Shown here: piece by piece, positions 1 through 5,967 of the stretch
Layout of the letters: each line of letters begins with the position of its first letter
How positions within the stretch are numbered: the first letter of the stretch is position 1
Assembly: GCA_002340405.1 (NCBI GenBank)
Contig: DDLZ01000041.1
Span: forward strand, 1 to 6,960
Source: Bacteroidales bacterium UBA2559
GTDB taxonomy: Bacteria; Bacteroidota; Bacteroidia; Bacteroidales; Bacteroidaceae
DNA: 6,960 nucleotides
Direction: 5' to 3'
Notes under the pieces: generated by a model
The model's input: only the letters and a program-made list of their open reading frames with translations
Database searches by the model: none
What the model was told of the DNA's origin: nothing
Position numbers and translations under genes: made by a program

Positions 1-105
1 TGATTTTATCTATAATATTTCTCGAAGAGACTTTTTGGAAGGTGAGTTTTAAAAATAATTTTCGCTGAAACCGAAACGAAAATGTAATTAAGTGATACTT
101 TTCTG

Positions 106-113
106 TATATTTG
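106..113 (+). promoter_or_regulatory. Candidate Bacteroidetes -7 promoter element for rubrerythrin
   Basis: The octamer TATATTTG matches the Bacteroidetes -7 consensus TAnnTTTG exactly. Transcription would start near 120, leaving a leader of roughly 50 nt before the rubrerythrin ATG at 173. The leader is A-rich with no Shine-Dalgarno. I see no good TTTG/TTG -33 box about 19-21 nt upstream, so either the promoter is weak or it needs an activator, which would be compatible with stress-induced expression (inference). Confidence 0.5.
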
Positions 114-172
114 CAGAAATCCGAAATCGGAAAACAGAGTAACAATAACTTAAACCAAATCAACAAAAAATT

Positions 173-712
173 ATGAGTAACAAGTATGCAGGTACCCAGA
201 CCGAAAAGAATCTGGAAGAGGCTTTTGCAGGTGAATCAATGGCGCGCAACAAGTACACCTATTTCGCTTCAAGGGCAAGAAAGGACGGTTTTGAACAGAT
301 AGCAGCTTTTTTTGAAGAGACAGCAAGCAATGAGAAGGAACATGCCGAACTTTGGTTCAAAGAGCTGAACGGCATTAATGATACGGCACAGAACTTGAGT
401 GATGCAGCCGACGGAGAGAACTACGAGTGGACCGATATGTATGCAAGATTTGCCGAAACAGCCGAAAAGGAGGGATTTCCCGAACTGGCAGCACGTTTTC
501 GTGGTGTGGCAGAGATTGAAAAGCGACATGAGGAGAGATACCGCGCACTGCTCAAAAACATTGAGACAGCCCGTGTGTTTGAAAGGTCCGAGATCAAGAT
601 TTGGGAATGCCGTAACTGCGGTCATATTGTAGTAGGCAAAAAGGCTCCTGAGATATGCCCAGTATGTGTCCATCCAAAAGCCTATTTTGAACTTCATAAG
701 GAGAATTTCTAA
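173..712 (+). CDS. rbr: Rubrerythrin (diiron peroxidase with C-terminal rubredoxin-like domain)
   Basis: This is a 179-aa cytoplasmic non-haem diiron protein. The family reduces hydrogen peroxide to water, taking electrons from rubredoxin, and protects anaerobes from oxygen stress. The N-terminal four-helix ferritin-like domain (about residues 5-135) carries the expected metal ligands: Glu21, the ExxH pair Glu54/His57, Glu95 and Glu98, and a second ExxH, Glu116/His119. The C-terminal rubredoxin-like knuckle has Cys146-x2-Cys149 and Cys162-x2-Cys165 for a single Fe(SCys)4 centre. Length and domain order are those of classical rubrerythrin, and nothing is truncated. The ATG at 173 is preceded by an A-rich leader without a Shine-Dalgarno, usual in Bacteroidetes. 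A rubredoxin gene follows 127 nt downstream with no terminator between, so the two are probably co-transcribed. Identification is firm; the peroxide role rests on the family. Confidence 0.96.
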   Translation: MSNKYAGTQTEKNLEEAFAGESMARNKYTYFASRARKDGFEQIAAFFEETASNEKEHAELWFKELNGINDTAQNLSDAADGENYEWTDMYARFAETAEKEGFPELAARFRGVAEIEKRHEERYRALLKNIETARVFERSEIKIWECRNCGHIVVGKKAPEICPVCVHPKAYFELHKENF

Positions 713-775
713 GCGACAGATCAGGAATCGATAGGACTTCTAAACGATAAAAAAATCTAAGCGATAGGACTTCTA
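708..775 (+). repeat. Short imperfect repeats in the rubrerythrin-rubredoxin spacer
   Basis: The 14-mer CGATAGGACTTCTA occurs exactly twice (729-742 and 762-775). TCTAAGCGA occurs at 708-716, overlapping the rubrerythrin stop, and at 756-764, with a variant TCTAAACGATA at 739-749. Together they read as degenerate tandem copies of a unit of about 16-17 nt such as TCTAAGCGATAGGACT. No open frame is needed to explain them. They may be replication-slippage products or a site for a regulator or RNase between two co-transcribed genes; the sequence alone does not decide. Confidence 0.6.
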
Positions 776-839
776 CATGAAGCTTAAATATTCGGAGATT
801 GATAACTGTTTAATTTGTAACATTAAAAACATCGGCTTT

Positions 840-998
840 ATGAAAGTGTATGTATGTGATGTATGCGGCTGGACTTATGATCCCGCCGAAGGTCTGCCCG
901 AAGAAGGCATTGCTCCCGGTACCCCATGGAAAGATGTTCCGGAAGATTTTGAATGTCCCATTTGCGGAGTAGGTAAAGACCAGTTCAGCGAGGAGTAA
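840..998 (+). CDS. rd: Rubredoxin
   Basis: This is a 52-aa classical rubredoxin, a small cytoplasmic one-electron carrier with a mononuclear Fe(SCys)4 site. Ligands are Cys6-x2-Cys9 (in [10 protein letters not shown]) and Cys39-x2-Cys42 (in [13 protein letters not shown]), with the conserved aromatic residues Tyr4, Tyr13, Trp30, Phe37 and Phe49. The frame is open back to an ATG at 777, which would add 21 residues (rich in Ile, Asn and Cys) unlike any rubredoxin N-terminus. I therefore choose the ATG at 840, which gives the usual MKVYVC start and the standard length. It follows rubrerythrin on the same strand and is closed by a strong terminator. Rubredoxin is the known physiological electron donor to rubrerythrin, so the pair likely forms one peroxide-detoxifying unit. 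The reductase that reloads rubredoxin is not in the window. Confidence 0.95.
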   Translation: MKVYVCDVCGWTYDPAEGLPEEGIAPGTPWKDVPEDFECPICGVGKDQFSEE

Positions 999-1026
999 TC
1001 GGGTTATTAAACATAAATGTAGGTGT

Positions 1027-1069
1027 GTGGCCGGCATCCGTTAAACGGGATGTCGGCCACTTGTTTTTT
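1027..1069 (+). terminator. Strong rho-independent terminator after rubredoxin
   Basis: GTGGCCGGCATCC (1027-1039) pairs with GGATGTCGGCCAC (1048-1060) in a 13-bp GC-rich stem with a single G-U pair and an 8-nt loop. A T-rich run, TTGTTTTTT (1061-1069), follows. It lies 28 nt past the rubredoxin stop and ends the rubrerythrin-rubredoxin transcript. Confidence 0.92.
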
Positions 1070-1355
1070 GTAACATGTAAGACAAATAAACCATGTATAG
1101 ATGCTCTGTGCAGTTATTTTTAATGATGTAATCTCACCGATATTTGCTGTCAATTCACCCCATATAACTTATTATTGACCACAAAGAGGAACAAATTAGC
1201 CACAAATGGAGAAATGCAGGCGTTTTCTTTAAACCGGGAGCAGTAAATTTGCACCCGGAATGCAGAGCCGCAGAAGGCAAACAGGCTAAAAACAATACGG
1301 TTTTTGACAGATTTTCCAACTAGGGCTTTATTCCGCAAACATTAAAACATTAATT
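1070..1355. other. Non-coding upstream region of the acyl-ligase operon
   Basis: With the terminator, the gap between rubredoxin and the ligase is 357 nt. After the terminator I see no credible gene: the only frame of any length, 62 codons on the minus strand at 1150-1338, has no recognisable motif. What the region does hold is a pair of CCACAAA heptamers (1179-1185 and 1200-1206) exactly 21 nt apart and, further down, a TAAATTTG box inside an inverted repeat (1234-1258). It probably serves as the promoter and regulatory region of the downstream genes. Confidence 0.55.
1234..1258 (+). promoter_or_regulatory. Candidate promoter -7 box inside an inverted repeat (possible operator)
   Basis: TAAATTTG at 1244-1251 matches the Bacteroidetes -7 consensus TAnnTTTG, with a T-rich stretch (TTTT, 1223-1226) 17 nt upstream that could act as a poor -33 box. 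The -7 box is enclosed by the inverted repeat CCGGGAGCA-N7-TGCACCCGG, which matches at 8 of 9 positions per arm. A dimeric repressor bound there would cover the -7 element. The start site would fall near 1258, giving a leader of about 98 nt before the ATG at 1356. The motif matches are direct; the operator role is inference. The same arms could instead fold as a small hairpin. Confidence 0.4.
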
Positions 1356-3008
1356 ATGTACGACATTTCATTTATCAAGAGATTTGAAACCACAGTAAAA
1401 AAACACTGGAATAATCCTGCACTTGATGACTACCATCAGAGTTCATCCACATACGGTGAGCTTGCAGCCAAGATCAAGGCAGACCATCTGCTCTTTGAAG
1501 CTGCAGGACTAAAAAAAGGTGACAAGATATCATTGAACGCTAAAAGTTCATCGGGCTGGATAAAGACCTTTATGAGCATAACAACCGGAGGCTATGTAGG
1601 CGTACAGCTTTTTGACGGCTACACACCGACCGACACAATGAAACTGGTAAACCACTCGGACAGCGTTCTGCTTTTCACGGAGCGTCGTCTGTTTGACAAG
1701 ATGGATTTTGAACAGATGCCTAATATTAAAGGTGCAATCGATGTTCAAACGGGTGAGCTTTTGGCAAGCCGTAATGGTTTTGCCGATGTTTACATGAAGC
1801 GTGACACCCTGCTTGGCAAAGCATATCCTAAGGGTTACACAGTAGAAGATTTTCAATTTGAGGACCGTGATGCCGATGAGGTTTGCGCCATTAACTACAC
1901 ATCGGGTTCGACAGGTAATCCCAAAGGCGTTATGCTGACCGTACGCAATTTCAGCGTCAATGTCTATCTGATTCCCCGTCACTTCCCTTACTATGAAGGT
2001 GAGACCTACTTGAGCGTGCTGCCGTTCGCTCATATTTTTGGGATGCTGTATGACGCAATTACACCTATTTGCCACGGCATGCACCTGCATGTGTTGGGGG
2101 TCCCGCCCGTTCCTGCATATCTGAAACCCGCTTTGGCCGAAGTGAAACCTCGTGTGTTCTTTGCCGTTCCGCTTATCCTGACCAAGATGTTGGATAACAC
2201 AATAGGCGAGTTTATAAACAGTAAGTCAGGTAAAGCGAAGCTGGATGATTACAAGAACAATCAGGATTACTGCAAGGCCCTGCGCACCATATTTATGTCG
2301 GCATTCGGTGAGAACATCAGACTCCTGGTTACCGGCGGTGCGGCAATGGCATTCGAGCTTGAAGAGCTAATGGCAATAAAGCTTGAGATTCCGTTTGTGA
2401 CCGGATACGGTATGACCGAAGCATGCCCCACCATTTCACTTGGACAATTAGGAAAGTACAAGATGAAGTCGGCAGGTGAAGTTGTACCCGAAGGTATTGA
2501 GTGCCGTATAAATTCGGCCGATCCGGAACATATTCCGGGTGAGATAATAATAAGAGGTGACTGTGTGTTCGTAGGTTATTACAAGAATCCTGAAGCTACA
2601 AACGAGGTTTTGGACAGCGAGGGCTGGTTCCGTACCGGAGATATGGGTACAATGGATAAAGACAACACCCTGTTCCTGGCAGGTCGCTGCAAGAATATGC
2701 TTCTGTCGGCCAATGGACAGAACATATTCCCCGAGGAGATTGAGGTTGTGCTGAACACTCTGCCCTACGTACAGGAGTCGATTGTTGTTGACCGTAACGG
2801 ACACCTGACGGCACTGATACTGCCCAACCTTGACATGGTTGGAGCCAGCGGCATGGATAACGATGCGCTTAACGCAGTTATGGCAGGAAATATCTCTAAA
2901 CTGAATTCTGAAATACCGGCCTATTCACAGGTAACCAATTTTGAACTCAGATTTGAACCTTTCTATAAGACTCCGAAGGGAAGCATCAGAAGGTTTATGT
3001 ATAAATAA
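1356..3008 (+). CDS. AMP-forming acyl-CoA/acyl-ACP ligase (ANL superfamily, FadD-like)
   Basis: This 550-aa adenylate-forming enzyme would activate a carboxylic acid, probably a fatty acid, as an acyl-AMP and pass it to CoA or a carrier-protein thiol. ANL core motifs are complete: the P-loop YTSGSTGNPKG (181-191), the A5 motif GYGMTEACP (350-358), the A7 motif GWFRTGD with the ribose-binding Asp (423-429), the hinge region starting GRCKNM (443-448) and continuing to NIFPEEIE (456-463), and the C-terminal catalytic lysine Lys541 in TPKGSIRR. No signal peptide or membrane segment is seen, so it is cytoplasmic or peripheral. The ATG at 1356 follows an A/T-rich leader. The substrate cannot be read from sequence. 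Its placement before fabF and fabZ suggests that it primes or recycles acyl chains for those enzymes (inference). Simple long-chain acyl-CoA synthetase is the alternative. Confidence 0.88.
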   Translation: MYDISFIKRFETTVKKHWNNPALDDYHQSSSTYGELAAKIKADHLLFEAAGLKKGDKISLNAKSSSGWIKTFMSITTGGYVGVQLFDGYTPTDTMKLVNHSDSVLLFTERRLFDKMDFEQMPNIKGAIDVQTGELLASRNGFADVYMKRDTLLGKAYPKGYTVEDFQFEDRDADEVCAINYTSGSTGNPKGVMLTVRNFSVNVYLIPRHFPYYEGETYLSVLPFAHIFGMLYDAITPICHGMHLHVLGVPPVPAYLKPALAEVKPRVFFAVPLILTKMLDNTIGEFINSKSGKAKLDDYKNNQDYCKALRTIFMSAFGENIRLLVTGGAAMAFELEELMAIKLEIPFVTGYGMTEACPTISLGQLGKYKMKSAGEVVPEGIECRINSADPEHIPGEIIIRGDCVFVGYYKNPEATNEVLDSEGWFRTGDMGTMDKDNTLFLAGRCKNMLLSANGQNIFPEEIEVVLNTLPYVQESIVVDRNGHLTALILPNLDMVGASGMDNDALNAVMAGNISKLNSEIPAYSQVTNFELRFEPFYKTPKGSIRRFMYK

Positions 3009-3015
3009 CAATAAT

Positions 3016-3089
3016 AATTTGCGGGCACTTTTGGTATAATATTTCCTATAATCTCTATATAATCAGCAGCAAAAAAGTGCCCGCAAATT
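3016..3089 (+). promoter_or_regulatory. Perfect 17-bp inverted repeat with 40-nt AT-rich loop before fabF
   Basis: AATTTGCGGGCACTTTT (3016-3032) is exactly complementary to AAAAGTGCCCGCAAATT (3073-3089). The 40-nt loop contains three TATAAT hexamers at 3035, 3047 and 3058, that is 12 and 11 nt apart. The left arm begins 7 nt after the ligase stop and the right arm ends 13 nt before the fabF ATG. No T-run follows the right arm on the + strand, so it is not a standard rho-independent terminator. It could be an mRNA-processing or stability hairpin, a translational control element or a protein-binding site. The structure is seen directly; its function is unknown. Confidence 0.7.
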
Positions 3090-3102
3090 TAAAAAACAGA
3101 CT

Positions 3103-4356
3103 ATGAAAGAAAAAAGAGTAGTGATTACGGGAATGGGAGTGGTTTCTCCCATCGGAAACAGTATAGACGATTTTAGAAACAGTTTACAAGAGGGCCGGGG
3201 CGGAATTGCTCCACTCACGGATATGGATCAGTATGGTCCGCTTGCAGTCCATGTGGCCGGAATGGTAAAGGATTTCAATCCGGTTTCGATGGGTATGGAT
3301 GTAGGCAATGTACGCCGCAGCGACAAGTTCAGCCAGTTTGGAATTTGTGCGGCTATCAGGGCGATGGAGGAGAGCGGACTTATTGCCGGTGAAAACATCG
3401 AACCCTCCCGTCTTGGTGTCTATGTCGGTTCAGGCATAGGCGGTATGGATACTTTCATCAATCAGACTCTGGTAATGGCTAACGAGGGCGCACAGCGGGT
3501 GTCACCTCTGTTTATTCCGATGATGATAGGCAACTTGGGTGCCGGCAACATTGCTATAAAATTCAATGCCCAAGGCCCCTGTCTGCCGGTAATTTCGGCT
3601 TGCGCAACAAGCACTAATGCTATTGGCGAGGCGTTCCGTGCCATTAAATACGGTCTGGCCGATGCTATCATATCCGGAGGTACCGAAGCAGCCGTCAATC
3701 CGCTTGCAATAGGCGGGTTTGCAAATATGAAGGCTCTTTCCACATCTAAAGATCCCGATGAGGCATGTCTGCCATTTGACATCCGTCGCGGCGGATTCGT
3801 CATGGCCGAGGGTGCCGGAATTGTGATTTTAGAGGAGTACGAGCATGCCGTAAAACGTGGAGCTAAGATTATAGCCGAGGTGGCAGGATACGGTAATACC
3901 TGCGATGCATACCACTATACAGCCCCACGCCCTGACGGCACCACTACTGCTGCAGCGTTTAGCCTATCGCTTGAGGAGGCCGGCTACACTAATGACTCAC
4001 TTCTCTATATCAATGCTCACGGCACAGGCACTCCTATGAATGACCGCTGTGAGACTAAGGCGATAAAGATTGCTCTTGGTGAGGAACAGGCCCGTAAGGT
4101 GATGATAAGTTCGACTAAGTCAATGACCGGTCACATGCTTGGCGCCACAGGTGCTGTCGAGTTGATAGCATCGGCTCTGGCTCTAAACGAGGGATTCCTG
4201 CCGCCTACCATCGGCTATAAGGAGCCTGACCCGGAGTGTGACCTTGACTATATCCCCAACACGGCCCGTAAGGTACAGGCCGAGTTTGCACTCTCCAGCT
4301 CGCTGGGATTTGGCGGACACAACGCCGCAGTTACGCTGCGCCGCTTTAAGAGTTGA
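3103..4356 (+). CDS. fabF: Beta-ketoacyl-ACP synthase II (FabF family)
   Basis: This 417-aa KAS I/II-type ketosynthase would condense malonyl-ACP with an acyl-ACP, releasing CO2 and extending the chain by two carbons. It is full length for FabF and cytoplasmic. The thiolase-fold catalytic set is complete: nucleophile Cys167 in SACATSTNAIG, His306 in NAHGTGTPMND, Lys339 and His344 in STKSMTGHMLGATG, and the glycine-rich gate loop LGFGGHNA (401-408). The N-terminus KRVVITGMGVVSPIG is typical, and the ATG at 3103 is the natural start. fabZ begins two bases after its stop, so translation of the two is probably coupled. Bacteroidetes usually carry a housekeeping fabF beside acpP. This copy, next to a ligase and a dehydratase and with no ACP visible, may therefore be a second, specialised KS; that is inference and could be wrong. 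Confidence 0.93.
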   Translation: MKEKRVVITGMGVVSPIGNSIDDFRNSLQEGRGGIAPLTDMDQYGPLAVHVAGMVKDFNPVSMGMDVGNVRRSDKFSQFGICAAIRAMEESGLIAGENIEPSRLGVYVGSGIGGMDTFINQTLVMANEGAQRVSPLFIPMMIGNLGAGNIAIKFNAQGPCLPVISACATSTNAIGEAFRAIKYGLADAIISGGTEAAVNPLAIGGFANMKALSTSKDPDEACLPFDIRRGGFVMAEGAGIVILEEYEHAVKRGAKIIAEVAGYGNTCDAYHYTAPRPDGTTTAAAFSLSLEEAGYTNDSLLYINAHGTGTPMNDRCETKAIKIALGEEQARKVMISSTKSMTGHMLGATGAVELIASALALNEGFLPPTIGYKEPDPECDLDYIPNTARKVQAEFALSSSLGFGGHNAAVTLRRFKS

Positions 4357-4358
4357 TT

Positions 4359-4787
4359 ATGGACAGGAAAGAACTTTCACAGATAATGCCCCACAGGGAG
4401 CCGATGCTCCTTGTGGACAGTTCCTGTATGAAAGATGAGGGGGTAGTATCGGAATATACCATAAAGGAGGACGAATATTTTACCCGTGGACACTTTCCCG
4501 GAAACCCGATTGTTCCCGGAGTGATACTATGTGAAATAATGGCCCAGGGAAGTGTCTTGCTGTTTAAAGATAAACTTGTAGATAAAATTGCGCTTTATGC
4601 GGGCATGGACAAGGTCAGGTTCCGCAGGACCGTCAGACCCGGTGATACAGTCAAGGTCTATTCAAAGATAGTCAGCAGCCGCGGGGCGTTCGTCTCGGTC
4701 GATGCCTATGCCGAGGTTAACGGCGAGCAGTGCTGCAACGGACTGCTCTCATTCATGCTTGTCGATAAAGATCAAGCTGCCGATTGA
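4359..4787 (+). CDS. fabZ: 3-hydroxyacyl-ACP dehydratase (FabZ family)
   Basis: This 142-aa single hot-dog-fold protein would dehydrate (3R)-hydroxyacyl-ACP to trans-2-enoyl-ACP in the cytoplasm. The FabZ signatures are present: the IMPHREPMLLVD opening (9-20), the catalytic His45 in GHFPGNPIVPGV (44-55) and catalytic Glu59 in EIMAQ (59-63). Length is normal for the family. The ATG at 4359 is two bases past the fabF TGA (4354-4356). A TTG in the same frame at 4353 overlaps that stop and would add two residues, but ATG gives the usual FabZ start. The tight junction implies an operon with coupled translation with fabF. It differs from FabA in lacking FabA-type length and in having the FabZ HFPGxPIxPG motif. 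The downstream neighbour is convergent, so fabZ is probably the last gene of the unit. Confidence 0.93.
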   Translation: MDRKELSQIMPHREPMLLVDSSCMKDEGVVSEYTIKEDEYFTRGHFPGNPIVPGVILCEIMAQGSVLLFKDKLVDKIALYAGMDKVRFRRTVRPGDTVKVYSKIVSSRGAFVSVDAYAEVNGEQCCNGLLSFMLVDKDQAAD

Positions 4788-4820
4788 TCCTGATTTCCGA
4801 TTGACCGTTCGCCCGGTGTT

Positions 4821-5861
4821 TTACTTGACCAGCCTGATGTCAAAATCGGGGAGTTGCTCCGGTAACGATGTCAGGTCGGTTTGACTATAGTGATAAGGAA
4901 CTAAAACTTTTGGTTTTATAGTCTTTGTCGCATTTACAAGTTGTTCGACCGTCATGGTGTAGGGCTGGTTGACAGGCAGGAATGCCACATCGATATCCTT
5001 CAGATAGGCCATCTCAGGGATTTCCTCGGTGTCGCCGGCAACATACACGCGCAGTCCGTTTATGGTCAGGACATATCCGTTGCCATTTCCTTTGGGATGG
5101 AATCTATTCCTCTCGGGAGTTATGTTATAGGCCGGTACCGCCTCCAGTTTTATTCCTCCGGGCAATTCCACGCTCTCGCCGTTAGCAATCACTGTGCCCT
5201 TCCCTATGGCATTATGACTCGACTGGTTTAGGTATAAGAGTGTCTTGTCGCCTGTCAGGGCAGTGATGGCAGCATCATCCAGATGGTCGCCATGTTCGTG
5301 CGTGACCAGGATGACATCGGCCTTGGGAAACTCCGCAGCATAGTCGGTATGTTTGCCATGCTCTGTTACAGGGTCAATATGGATTGATATCTCCTTGTGG
5401 CGTATGGAGATGGTGGCATGTTTTATAAATGTAATGTTGACCTGCGAGCCGTCATCGGCACTAAAGGTCATTACGTTGTACAGGGTTACAGGTTTGCCCT
5501 CGGCCAGCCATGCAACATATCCGCCTGCCAGATTATAGACCTCGTATCCTACTCTTCTCAAAGCAGAGGCTGCGGCAGCGCTGCGGCGTCCGGTACGACA
5601 ATATAGATAAAGGGGAGATTTATTGTCGAATGTATTCCGTACCTTATCTATAAAATTAGCGGAATCCCAGTCTATGTTGACTGCATACTGAAGATGTCCC
5701 TCTTCATACTCCGGCTGTGTCCGAACATCAATGATCCGGATGTCATTAGAGCTGTTCAGAGATTCTAAAAAGCCATCCGGTCTTAAGTCAGCGCTTTTTC
5801 CGATGCAGGAAAAAAGTCCGAAAAAGGAAAAGATCATAGCTGTTGCAAGAATTTGTTTCAT
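4821..5861 (-). CDS. Rhodanese / metallo-beta-lactamase-fold fusion, predicted lipoprotein
   Basis: This is a 346-aa two-domain protein. The N-terminus (MKQILATAM...) has a hydrophobic core ending in LFSC with Cys19, a plausible though imperfect lipobox, so it is probably a lipoprotein. Residues about 25-125 form a rhodanese domain with the DVRTQPEYEEGH motif and active-site loop CRTGRRS (Cys88). Residues about 140-346 form a UlaG-like MBL-fold hydrolase with ligands HEHGDH (188-193), His255 in RFHPKG, Asp277 in VAGDTEE and His324 in PYHY. Both active sites look intact. The domain order is the reverse of the known persulfide dioxygenase-rhodanese fusions, and the MBL part is not ETHE1-like, so sulfur chemistry cannot be assumed. 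The substrate is unknown. It is convergent with fabZ and divergent from the esterase, with its own promoter candidate. The domain calls are firm; the function is open. Confidence 0.9.
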   Translation of the reverse strand: MKQILATAMIFSFFGLFSCIGKSADLRPDGFLESLNSSNDIRIIDVRTQPEYEEGHLQYAVNIDWDSANFIDKVRNTFDNKSPLYLYCRTGRRSAAAASALRRVGYEVYNLAGGYVAWLAEGKPVTLYNVMTFSADDGSQVNITFIKHATISIRHKEISIHIDPVTEHGKHTDYAAEFPKADVILVTHEHGDHLDDAAITALTGDKTLLYLNQSSHNAIGKGTVIANGESVELPGGIKLEAVPAYNITPERNRFHPKGNGNGYVLTINGLRVYVAGDTEEIPEMAYLKDIDVAFLPVNQPYTMTVEQLVNATKTIKPKVLVPYHYSQTDLTSLPEQLPDFDIRLVK

Positions 5862-5884
5862 AGCGCTATTGTTATTGTTTCATG

Positions 5885-5892
5885 CAAAAGTA
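5885..5892 (-). promoter_or_regulatory. Candidate -7 promoter element for the rhodanese-MBL gene
   Basis: Read on the minus strand this is TACTTTTG, an exact match to TAnnTTTG. It lies 23 nt upstream of the ATG at 5861, giving a leader of roughly 17 nt. No clear TTG/TTTG -33 box is visible at the expected distance. Confidence 0.5.
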
Positions 5893-5936
5893 GTAATTCT
5901 TTCATTTGCTGCTTGCGTTTGTTAATCGAATTGGAT

Positions 5937-5960
5937 TATTTTTGCATAACGATATATTTG
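5937..5960 (+). promoter_or_regulatory. Two candidate -7 promoter elements for the esterase gene
   Basis: Two exact TAnnTTTG octamers lie in tandem: TATTTTTG (5937-5944) and TATATTTG (5953-5960). For the first, a TTG at 5913-5915 lies 21 nt upstream and the leader would be about 17 nt. For the second, a TTG at 5931-5933 lies 19 nt upstream, a good -33/-7 geometry, but transcription would start almost at the ATG (5968), making a leaderless message. Either could be the real promoter. The 106-nt gap also carries the divergent promoter of the rhodanese-MBL gene. Confidence 0.5.
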
Positions 5961-5967
5961 AGTCATT

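Noticed and set aside
20..36. Small hairpin TCTC-GAA-GAGA followed by CTTTTT, terminator-like.
   Set aside because: The stem is only 4 bp with little GC; it is too weak to claim as a terminator.
2..52. An open 16-codon stretch ending in TAA, possibly the tail of an upstream + strand gene; it contains the residues SRRDFL, which look like a Tat motif.
   Set aside because: The stretch is too short to call, a second frame (3-68) is open too, and the Tat-like residues lie 10 codons from the stop, so the motif is coincidental.
121..130. CCGAAATCGG near-palindrome in the rubrerythrin leader, with CGAAA repeats upstream at 72-81, considered as a peroxide-regulator site.
   Set aside because: The arms are only 4 nt and match no PerR or OxyR site that I can recognise.
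810..817. TTAATTTG as a separate -7 promoter box for rubredoxin.
   Set aside because: It has one mismatch to TAnnTTTG and no -33 box at suitable distance; co-transcription with rubrerythrin is simpler.
777..839. N-terminal extension of rubredoxin by 21 codons from the ATG at 777.
   Set aside because: The extra residues are unlike rubredoxin and the start overlaps the spacer repeats; the ATG at 840 gives the canonical 52-aa protein.
1548..2090. Minus-strand open frame of 180 codons opposite the ligase.
   Set aside because: It lies wholly within the well-supported ligase gene and shows no family motif.
4780..4804. Direct repeat CCGATTGA at 4780-4787 and 4797-4804, the first copy carrying the fabZ stop.
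   Set aside because: Eight bases repeated 17 nt apart is readily a chance or slippage event, with no further structure around it.
4804..4821. ACCG-N6-CGGT followed by GTTTTA between fabZ and the convergent gene, considered as a terminator.
   Set aside because: A 4-bp stem and four T residues are not enough; I cannot support it as a terminator.
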